Of a stretch of DNA of 17,113 nucleotides, positions 7,538 through 13,414 are shown in pieces. The stretch spans positions 1 through 17,113 of the forward strand of contig CAMLKA010000022.1 of the NCBI GenBank assembly GCA_946480535.1, written 5' to 3'. Below the pieces are notes generated by a model. It ran no database searches. It had not been told where the DNA came from and saw only the letters and a list, made by a program, of their open reading frames with translations. The stretch is from an uncultured Candidatus Saccharibacteria bacterium. Lineage in GTDB: Bacteria > Patescibacteria > Saccharimonadia > Saccharimonadales > UBA1547. Every line of letters begins with the position of its first letter. Position 1 is the first letter of the stretch. Made by a program: the position numbers and the translations under genes.

Positions 7538-7813
7538 ATGACAAAGAAATCAACCGAGCCAACGAAAAAAACGAAACAAGGCCTTATGCCTCTTTTAATT
7601 GGGCTTGGTATGATTCTCATTAGCCCTGCCGTAGCGTTTTTCTACTTTAGCCTCAACCCGCTTCTGTGCCAGAAAAGTGTTTACGGAAACTGCACCTACG
7701 ATTCTTCCGCACAGCTGTGGTTCATGTTCCTGTGCTTAGCTGCAATTTGGCTTGTAACATCACTTGCATTTATCATCTATGGCATCGCCAAGCTCATTGT
7801 TTCGCGCCTATAG
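7538..7813 (+). CDS. Small two-helix membrane protein of unknown function
   Basis: About 91 residues. A Lys/Thr-rich cytoplasmic start is followed by a helix near residues 16-38 and a short loop with two cysteines (Leu-Cys-Gln-Lys and Gly-Asn-Cys-Thr-Tyr). A second helix spans about 60-86 and the protein ends in a basic tail. The cysteines could form a disulfide outside the membrane. I do not recognise the family. An in-frame ATG at 7532 would add two residues (Met-Thr); the later ATG fits the promoter better. The gene stands alone, divergent from holA, and its TAG stop interlocks with the mutM stop in the palindrome CTATAG. It is probably real because it has a promoter, clean membrane topology and fills the only open space there. 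Confidence 0.6.
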   Translation: MTKKSTEPTKKTKQGLMPLLIGLGMILISPAVAFFYFSLNPLLCQKSVYGNCTYDSSAQLWFMFLCLAAIWLVTSLAFIIYGIAKLIVSRL

Positions 7814-8674
7814 CACCTGGCAGTAGGGGCAGATGTGGGTACCGCGTCCTGCGGCACGAAGCTTTTCAATCGTTGTTCCGCAACGTGGACACGCCAGCCC
7901 TTCGCGGCGGAATACGCGGGCAAAATCCATATAACTCCCCTTCTTCCCCTCAGCATTCACGTAGGTATGGTTCGACGAACCACCTTTTTCAACAGCTAGA
8001 TTCATGACCTCGCGCAGCTTATGGTACAGTGTTTCAAATTCTTGTTCAGTTACACTGCTTACGAGACGCTTTGGATGAATTTTTGCACCCCAAAGTGATT
8101 CGTCGGCATAAATATTTCCCACGCCGGCAACCACCGACTGATCGAGAAGGGCTGCCTTAATATTTGTTCGGCCACGTCGCTCAAAGCGCTGCATAAATTC
8201 TTTGGCAGTAAAATCTTCGCTCAGCGGCTCTGGGCCAACCTTCTGCATAAAATCAATGTTCGGAATTTCAATCGTAGGCATAAGGCGCACCCACCCAAAC
8301 TTCCTCTGGTCGTTGAAAAACAACTTCGTAGCATCGGTAAATGTCAGCGTGACCCGCGTTGATTTGTCGGGCAAAGCATTCACCAAACTGTCATTCGGAT
8401 GACCCGCCCCGAAGCGCGTCTCACCAACAAATACCAACTGCCCTGTCATCTTAAGGTGAATCACGAGCGAATATTCCGAAGAAAGGTCGATCATCAATAC
8501 CTTCGCACGTCGTCGCACGTCAGTAATTGTCGCGCCAAGTAAGAACTGCTTTACGTCGTCAGGGGCATTCGGAAACCCTTTTTCGGTATCGTGCGCCTCT
8601 TCACGAATCGTCTTGCCAATAATGAGCTCTGAAAGCCCGCGGCGAACGGTTTCTACTTCAGGAAGCTCTGGCAT
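7808..8674 (-). CDS. mutM: Formamidopyrimidine-DNA glycosylase (Fpg/MutM)
   Basis: Bifunctional base-excision enzyme that removes 8-oxoguanine and formamidopyrimidines and cuts the abasic strand. It begins Met-Pro-Glu-Leu-Pro-Glu-Val-Glu-Thr, giving catalytic Pro2 and Glu3. Lys58 lies in the RRRAKVLMID strand, HLKMTG is at 73-78 and the DQRKFG loop at 122-127. The helix-two-turn-helix carries VAGVGNIYADES at 182-193. A C-terminal zinc finger uses C262, C265, C282 and C285, with the conserved Gly-Arg-Gly (276-278) between. Full length is 288 residues with all key residues intact. It is the last gene of a tight run with polA; six bases separate it from the gene before, with AGGGA close to the ATG. 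Co-transcription with polA makes sense, since Pol I fills the gap Fpg leaves. Confidence 0.97.
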   Translation of the reverse strand: MPELPEVETVRRGLSELIIGKTIREEAHDTEKGFPNAPDDVKQFLLGATITDVRRRAKVLMIDLSSEYSLVIHLKMTGQLVFVGETRFGAGHPNDSLVNALPDKSTRVTLTFTDATKLFFNDQRKFGWVRLMPTIEIPNIDFMQKVGPEPLSEDFTAKEFMQRFERRGRTNIKAALLDQSVVAGVGNIYADESLWGAKIHPKRLVSSVTEQEFETLYHKLREVMNLAVEKGGSSNHTYVNAEGKKGSYMDFARVFRREGLACPRCGTTIEKLRAAGRGTHICPYCQVL

Positions 8675-8680
8675 AGTTCC

Positions 8681-9283
8681 CTACAATTTGAGATCAGCTT
8701 CAATGTTTGAACCGTTTGGAATTTGGTTCAAGAAGAGCTGTGAAAGTTGCGTCACACTGGCGCGGAGTGAGCCCTGGGAGCCGCTACACGTTGAGGTCCA
8801 AAGCATTTCTGTGGTCTCATTATTATCAAGCGTACGGAATTCATAGACTTTACCTGTTGCGCAGATACCAAGCACGTTATTCTTCTCACCTTCAAATGGC
8901 GTTCCTGCAACCATATTTGCCTTGTTGAGGGCGTTCACGAATTGGTCATAGGCCGCGGTGTTGTTAGAAAGTGTTTGCTGGTTTGTAATCACGTCGAGGT
9001 AGCCTGTAAACGCGGTAAACTTGCGTTCGGTTGGTGAAATAATAATCTGGTACGAACGGAAGTCTTCGTCGGCAACAATTGGCCCACGAACGGTCATACT
9101 CACCGAGCGGCTCGCAGCAGTATTCAGAAGGTTTTGTTGGGAAACGTTGTGTTCAACAACAGAGGTTGATGAAGATCCCGTAAAGAGAAGTCGGGCAAGT
9201 GCCACGAGCCCAGCAATCGCAATAACGATAACAATGATGGTAAGGACGGTAGGAAGAATGCGTGATGTTCGATAATTAGCCAT
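8681..9283 (-). CDS. Single-pass membrane-anchored extracytoplasmic protein, unknown function
   Basis: 200 residues. A short basic N-terminus precedes one strongly hydrophobic helix (about 9-33), then a Ser-rich linker and a soluble domain of about 150 residues predicted to lie outside the membrane. Two cysteines, C141 and C166, may pair as a disulfide. The domain mixes beta-rich segments with an Asn/Gln-rich middle (100-125). There is no lipobox and no enzymatic motif I can name. It sits nine bases after the HAD gene and six before mutM on the same strand, so it is probably co-transcribed with polA, though its likely location outside the cytoplasm does not fit DNA repair. AAGG seven bases before the ATG serves as ribosome-binding site. 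Function is unknown. Confidence 0.75.
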   Translation of the reverse strand: MANYRTSRILPTVLTIIVIVIAIAGLVALARLLFTGSSSTSVVEHNVSQQNLLNTAASRSVSMTVRGPIVADEDFRSYQIIISPTERKFTAFTGYLDVITNQQTLSNNTAAYDQFVNALNKANMVAGTPFEGEKNNVLGICATGKVYEFRTLDNNETTEMLWTSTCSGSQGSLRASVTQLSQLFLNQIPNGSNIEADLKL

Positions 9284-9292
9284 GCCCCTACC

Positions 9293-9886
9293 TTAGTCCG
9301 TTTTCTCACCCCTGTCAATGAGCGCGTTCAAATCTGTTATACACTGCTGGTTGGTATGGAACTGAATTGCCTGCATGCCAATACTCCTGGCACCGTCACA
9401 AAACTCGGCAATGTCATCGATAAAAATACATTCTTCAGGAGTAAGCCCAAGCCTATGCGCGGCAATCTGGAAGATCTCTGGCTGCGGCTTGATGTAGCCT
9501 ACCTCACCCGATGGGATAACGGCGTCAAACAGTTGATCGAGTTGCCCGGGCAAAAAGCGGCTGTCGAGGCGCTGGCGCGAGTTAATGTTACTCACCATCG
9601 CAAGTTTGTACGAGCCCTTCAGTGACTCAATAAAGCGAATCAACTCTTCGTTACGCACTTCGCCAACGTCACGCAGTTCAATAAAGTCTTCTTCTGACAT
9701 ACCAAGGAGTGAGCTTTGGCTGACAATCGCCTCTGTATCGGAAATAATCCCCTTGTCCACGGCATGGGTAATAGCGCTGAATTCTTCTCGCTTCTCAGGG
9801 TCGAAGGTTTTAATTTCGGCCAGCGCCTGTTTTGTTGCGTCGGCAACGAGCACGTTAAAACAATCGAAGATGATTCCTTTTATCAT
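9293..9886 (-). CDS. HAD-superfamily (subclass IA) hydrolase-like protein
   Basis: 197 residues with the HAD motifs in order. Motif I is Phe-Asp-Cys-Phe-Asn-Val-Leu with nucleophile Asp8. A helical cap spans about 17-85. Motif II is Met-Val-Ser-Asn (Ser99), motif III Tyr-Ile-Lys-Pro-Gln-Pro-Glu-Ile-Phe (Lys133), and motif IV Ile-Asp-Asp (Asp157, Asp158). The second Asp of the usual Asp-x-Asp is Phe10, as in YihX-like relatives where the general acid is also replaced. Substrate cannot be told; a small phosphorylated metabolite such as a sugar phosphate is typical for the group. Its ATG overlaps the polA stop as ATGA (9886-9883), so translation is likely coupled to polA. The polA frame has TAA right after its TGA, a tandem stop. 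Confidence 0.88.
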   Translation of the reverse strand: MIKGIIFDCFNVLVADATKQALAEIKTFDPEKREEFSAITHAVDKGIISDTEAIVSQSSLLGMSEEDFIELRDVGEVRNEELIRFIESLKGSYKLAMVSNINSRQRLDSRFLPGQLDQLFDAVIPSGEVGYIKPQPEIFQIAAHRLGLTPEECIFIDDIAEFCDGARSIGMQAIQFHTNQQCITDLNALIDRGEKTD

Positions 9887-12411
9887 AATTCACCCCAGGT
9901 ATCGCCAATGTGCACGTCTACTTTGAGTGCGATCTTTAATTCCGGCGCAATGTTTTCCATGATATTTTGAAGAATCTCTGCCACCTTCTCGCCGTTCTCT
10001 TTTGGACATTCAACCAAAATTGAGTCGTGAATTTGCAAAATTTGGTCACCTAAGTCACCCAGCTCCTCATCGACCTTCAGCATAGCGCGTTTCATAAGGT
10101 CGGCCTCGGTCCCTTGAATTGGCATATTCGCTGCAGCACGCTCCGCACCCGCCCGAACCATAAAATTAGAGCTCTTTACGTCTGGCGTTGGACGACGACG
10201 CCCGTAGTACGTTTCGACGTAGCCTTCGGTACGTGCTTTTTCAAGGGTGCTATCGATAAACTTTCGGATTGGTGCGCGCAGTTCAAAGTACTGATCGATG
10301 AAGTCTTTTGCCTGGGTAAAGGACATGCCCGTATTTGCCGACAGGCCGTGCGGGCTCATGCCGTACAGCACGCCGAAGTTAATTACCTTTGCGGCGCGGC
10401 GTTGGTCTTTGGTAACGTCGTCCATCGGAATACCGTATACTTCGCTGGCCGTTTTCGTGTGAATATCGACATTGCCATTAAAGTCGTTGATGAGCTTTTC
10501 ATCACCCGCGAGGATTGCTGCCAGGCGAAGTTCGAACTGTGAATAGTCGGCACTCACAAGCACCTTGTCGCCGTCGGTAATAAAGGCTTCACGAATACGC
10601 CTGCCCTGCTCGGTGCGAATCGGAATGTTTTGCAGGTTTGGCGTGGTGCTGCTTAAACGACCGGTTGCAGCGACGTCCTGGTTGAAGGTCGTGTGAATAC
10701 GATCGCGCGTATCGGCAAGTTGCGGCAACGTATCAACGTAAGTATTTTTAAGCTTCGCAAGCTCACGCGTCTTTTCAATAAGTTCAATAATTGGGTGTTG
10801 GCCACGCAGCTTATCGAGCTCTGCCTGGCCGGTACTGTAGCCTGTCTTGCCCTTTTTAATACCTGCCGTTGGCAGCTGCAATTTGGTAAATAACACTTCT
10901 GAAAGCTGGGCTGGGCTGCCGATATTAAACTCGTATCCTGCAAGTGAATACATTTCTTGTTCGAGCTTAGCGTGCTCCTGCCCAAGCTCTTCACTGAGTT
11001 TTTTAAACTGTTCTGGGTCAATTTTGACACCGCGACGCTCGATTTGAAAAAGCGTATACGTCAACGGAAAATCGTAATCGTGTGCAATTGCCGATACGCG
11101 CGGTTCGGCTTCAAACCATTCGTTTTGACGTGTATAAACATCGCGAAGGCCCGCTAGGATTTCAAGCGGGTTGGTTGTTTCGTCGGCAATAAGCGTAGCG
11201 ATTGATCGATCGCGTGCGAGTGGGTCAATAAGGAAGGCGCCTTGGCGAATATCGTGCACGCTTGCAAATCGAACTGAGATGCCGTGGGCGTCGAGTGCGT
11301 GATAGAGTGCCTTTACGTCATAGCTCACGACGGTTGCCATTTCCAGCGCACGCCATACCGAACTATCAACCTCCCCTACTGGCTTTTGGTGAGCAGTTTT
11401 TCCATCGGTGGAAACCCACAAAATGTCATCCATCAGCTCTACCTGAACTGGACCGTCAATCATGAATGGCGCCGGCCAGTCTGTTTCTTGCAGTGCTTCG
11501 ATAGCCGATGATTCGAGGGGAAGCTCTTGGTCGGTCGTTTGCATCATGTGCTTCGGCAAACGCTTTTCAAGCGAGGTAAATTGCAGGCGCTTCAAAATTG
11601 CCGCAACCTTACCAAGATTGGTGTCGTTGACGTCGGCAACCTCCCAATCAAGCTTCACTGGGGCGTCACACCAAATCTTACCGACTTCTTTTGTCATGTA
11701 GGCAAGGTCTTTTCCAGCTTCGAGCTTCTTAGCTACTGACGGTTTGATATCGTCGATATGCTCATAAATACCGTCGAGTGTTTTAAAGTCCTGAAGCAGT
11801 TGAATGGCGGTTTTTTCGCCAATACCCGGCACGCCCGGAAGGTTATCAGATGAATCACCCTTGAGCGATTTCAAATCAAGGAACTGTTCGACATCAATGC
11901 CGTACTTGGTTTCAAAAGCACCGACATCAAATTCTTCGAGGTTGGAAAGCCCGTTCTTAATAGCAATCACTTTTGTTGTCGGACTAATAAGCTGGAGTGC
12001 GTCGAGGTCGCTGGTTAATAGATAGGTTTCAATCCCCTTCTCGGTTGCCTGTTCGGCAAATGCACCAAGAATGTCATCGGCTTCATAATCGTCGAGTTCA
12101 TAAAATGGCCAGCCAAACGCGTCAAGGAGTTCATGAAGGATAGGCACCTGTGCATAGAAATCAGCTGGGGCTGGTTTACGCCCTGCTTTGTACTCTGGGT
12201 AGATTTCGCGGCGCTTTCGAATGTTCGTCTTTGGCTTATCCCACGCGACGGCTACGTAATCTGGTTCAAGCTTTTTAATAAGTTCGATTGCAATCGAGGC
12301 GAAGCCAAACACACCGCCCGTTGGTGTGCCATCGGGAAGTGAAAGCCCTGGCATTGCGTAATATCCGCGATAAAAAACTGATTTTCCGTCAATGACTGCA
12401 AGCTTCTTCAT
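9883..12411 (-). CDS. polA: DNA polymerase I
   Basis: Repair and Okazaki-fragment polymerase, 842 residues. Residues 1-290 form the 5' nuclease, with Asp8, the YEADDILG motif (109-116), TSDLDALQL (133-141) and the GDSSDNLPGVPGIGEKTA helix-hairpin-helix (185-202). Residues about 300-445 correspond to the 3'-5' exonuclease domain but lack its Asp-Glu-Asp-Asp carboxylates, so proofreading is probably absent. Residues 450-842 are the family A polymerase. Motif A is DYSQFELR (Asp622), the O-helix RRAAKVINFGVLYGMS (671-686) keeps Arg, Lys, Phe and Tyr, and motif C is QIHDSIL. In motif C the usual Glu after His-Asp796 is Ser797. A TGT-TATACT element lies exactly six bases before the ATG, which suggests a leaderless transcript. 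The gene follows whiB by 17 bases and overlaps the HAD gene. Confidence 0.98.
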   Translation of the reverse strand: MKKLAVIDGKSVFYRGYYAMPGLSLPDGTPTGGVFGFASIAIELIKKLEPDYVAVAWDKPKTNIRKRREIYPEYKAGRKPAPADFYAQVPILHELLDAFGWPFYELDDYEADDILGAFAEQATEKGIETYLLTSDLDALQLISPTTKVIAIKNGLSNLEEFDVGAFETKYGIDVEQFLDLKSLKGDSSDNLPGVPGIGEKTAIQLLQDFKTLDGIYEHIDDIKPSVAKKLEAGKDLAYMTKEVGKIWCDAPVKLDWEVADVNDTNLGKVAAILKRLQFTSLEKRLPKHMMQTTDQELPLESSAIEALQETDWPAPFMIDGPVQVELMDDILWVSTDGKTAHQKPVGEVDSSVWRALEMATVVSYDVKALYHALDAHGISVRFASVHDIRQGAFLIDPLARDRSIATLIADETTNPLEILAGLRDVYTRQNEWFEAEPRVSAIAHDYDFPLTYTLFQIERRGVKIDPEQFKKLSEELGQEHAKLEQEMYSLAGYEFNIGSPAQLSEVLFTKLQLPTAGIKKGKTGYSTGQAELDKLRGQHPIIELIEKTRELAKLKNTYVDTLPQLADTRDRIHTTFNQDVAATGRLSSTTPNLQNIPIRTEQGRRIREAFITDGDKVLVSADYSQFELRLAAILAGDEKLINDFNGNVDIHTKTASEVYGIPMDDVTKDQRRAAKVINFGVLYGMSPHGLSANTGMSFTQAKDFIDQYFELRAPIRKFIDSTLEKARTEGYVETYYGRRRPTPDVKSSNFMVRAGAERAAANMPIQGTEADLMKRAMLKVDEELGDLGDQILQIHDSILVECPKENGEKVAEILQNIMENIAPELKIALKVDVHIGDTWGEL

Positions 12412-12417
12412 GACCTT

Positions 12418-12426
12418 AGTATAACA
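12418..12426 (-). promoter_or_regulatory. Extended -10 promoter of leaderless polA
   Basis: Minus strand TGT (12426-12424) followed by TATACT (12423-12418), then six bases and the polA ATG at 12411. Transcription would start on the A of ATG. The element sits in the 17-base gap after whiB, allowing polA to be expressed independently of the upstream gene. Confidence 0.6.
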
Positions 12427-12428
12427 CC

Positions 12429-12770
12429 TTAGGAGTACCGAGGAAGTTTCGTATCGATGAACTGCAGCAAAGCTTCTCGCCCCAGTTTGCCATTAATAAT
12501 ATCCGGTCGCTTTTTGCGTCGTTCGGCCTCAGTGAGCCCGCCCGCGATACCAAACTGGCCCGTGTGCCGTAAAGCATTTTCAAGGCATTCCATAATGACC
12601 GGGCATTCGCGGCAGATGCGTCGCGCTTTCTCGATTTGATCTCGAGCGGGGCCAGACGTTCCTGCAGGAAAGAACAGTTCAGGGTCTTGTCGAAGGCAGG
12701 CCGCCCTATCGCGCCAATCAGCTCCGCGCTCCGGCTGGGGTGCGTATTTTATGCGCAGGTCTTTATTCAT
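12429..12770 (-). CDS. WhiB-family Fe-S cluster transcriptional regulator
   Basis: 113 residues with the complete WhiB plan. Asp-Trp-Arg-Asp-Arg-Ala-Ala-Cys carries C25, Asp-Pro-Glu-Leu-Phe-Phe-Pro follows at 29-35, then C53-x2-C56-x5-C62 to bind a 4Fe-4S cluster. A turn at 74-78 and a basic Arg-Arg-Lys-Lys-Arg-Pro patch (84-89) serve DNA contact. The turn reads Gly-Ile-Ala-Gly-Gly where WhiB proteins normally have Trp in the middle. WhiB proteins bind region 4 of the primary sigma factor and are otherwise associated with Actinobacteria and their phages. The start is supported by GAAAGG seven bases upstream and a promoter before it. It leads the run to polA, HAD, membrane protein and mutM, and lies about 2 kb from rpoD. 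Target genes are unknown; autoregulation or control of polA is inference from position. Confidence 0.93.
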   Translation of the reverse strand: MNKDLRIKYAPQPERGADWRDRAACLRQDPELFFPAGTSGPARDQIEKARRICRECPVIMECLENALRHTGQFGIAGGLTEAERRKKRPDIINGKLGREALLQFIDTKLPRYS

Positions 12771-12790
12771 AGAATGGCCTTTCTATCCTC

Positions 12791-12819
12791 ATCATACCCA
12801 TCAGGGAAACCTCAGACAA
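12791..12819 (-). promoter_or_regulatory. whiB promoter
   Basis: Minus strand TTGTCT (12819-12814), a 17-base spacer and TATGAT (12796-12791). The start near 12784 leaves a leader of about 14 bases that begins almost at the GAAAGG ribosome-binding site (12783-12778). It overlaps the divergent kinase promoter. Confidence 0.6.
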
Positions 12820-12826
12820 CCCCATC

Positions 12827-12835
12827 TGGTACAAT
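12827..12835 (+). promoter_or_regulatory. Extended -10 promoter of leaderless kinase gene
   Basis: TGG (12827-12829) plus TACAAT (12830-12835), then exactly six bases to the ATG at 12842. No good -35 box is seen, as expected for an extended -10 element. Confidence 0.6.
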
Positions 12836-12841
12836 ATGCTT

Positions 12842-13414
12842 ATGACACACCACGAAAACCTCAAGATTCTTGCATTCGTCGGGCTCCCAGGAGCCGGAAA
12901 ATCAACTGCCGTCGACTACTTCACCGAAAAAGGATACCCGAAGGTATATTTCGGTGGCGTGGTATTTGAAGCCATGAAAGAAGAAGGCATCGAAATTACC
13001 CCGGAAAATGAACGCGCCTTCCGTACGCGCTTCCGCGAGGAACATGGTAAGGACGTCGTCGTGAACCGTATTATCGACCAGATTAAGCACCTTGCTGACG
13101 CTGGGCAGCACCGTATTATTGCCGATGGGCTGTACACCTGGACCGAGTACAAAGTCCTCAAACAAGCCTTTCCAGGTGAGCTTCTCGTCGCCGCTGTTGT
13201 TGCACCGCGACACCTGCGTTATCACCGCCTCAGCATACGCCCCGTTCGGCCTTTCACTGCGAGTGAATCGTACGACCGCGACATGCATGAAATCGAAAAT
13301 CTTGAGAAGGGCGGCCCCATCGCTATTGCCGACCATTATCTTGTGAATGATGCATCAGTTGAAGCTTTTGATAAAAAGCTTGATGAACTGGCCAAAGAAG
13401 TAAGATTCTTTTAA
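12842..13414 (+). CDS. P-loop nucleotide kinase, dephospho-CoA kinase/NMP kinase-like
   Basis: 190 residues counted from the ATG at 12842. Walker A is GLPGAGKST (14-22). An Asp-Gly pair sits at the end of the Arg-Ile-Ile-Ala strand (95-96). A LID-like segment with Arg127, Arg129, Arg133 and Arg136 lies near 125-137. The pattern Arg-Asp-x-x-Glu (146-150), then Ile-Ala-Asp-x-Tyr-Leu-Val-Asn-Asp (162-170), is shared by CoaE-like and archaeal adenylate-kinase-like P-loop kinases. The substrate cannot be told; dephospho-CoA or a nucleoside monophosphate are both possible. An earlier in-frame ATG at 12836 would overlap the -10 region, and the extended -10 element places transcription start on the later ATG. 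The gene is divergent from whiB across 71 bases, and its TAA stop interlocks with that of the next gene in the sequence TTAA. Confidence 0.8.
   Translation: MTHHENLKILAFVGLPGAGKSTAVDYFTEKGYPKVYFGGVVFEAMKEEGIEITPENERAFRTRFREEHGKDVVVNRIIDQIKHLADAGQHRIIADGLYTWTEYKVLKQAFPGELLVAAVVAPRHLRYHRLSIRPVRPFTASESYDRDMHEIENLEKGGPIAIADHYLVNDASVEAFDKKLDELAKEVRFF

Noticed and set aside
9883..9885. Possible reassigned TGA codon, as in SR1/Gracilibacteria
   Set aside because: polA ends here at the length expected for the family, TAA follows directly, and no long gene contains in-frame TGA, so the standard code is the simpler reading.
10114..10542. A 142-codon plus-strand open frame opposite polA
   Set aside because: It is antisense to the conserved polymerase domain, with no start signal or recognisable motif.
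12771..12841. Riboswitch or small RNA in the whiB-kinase intergenic region
   Set aside because: Only 71 bases, fully accounted for by two overlapping divergent promoters; no stable hairpin stood out.
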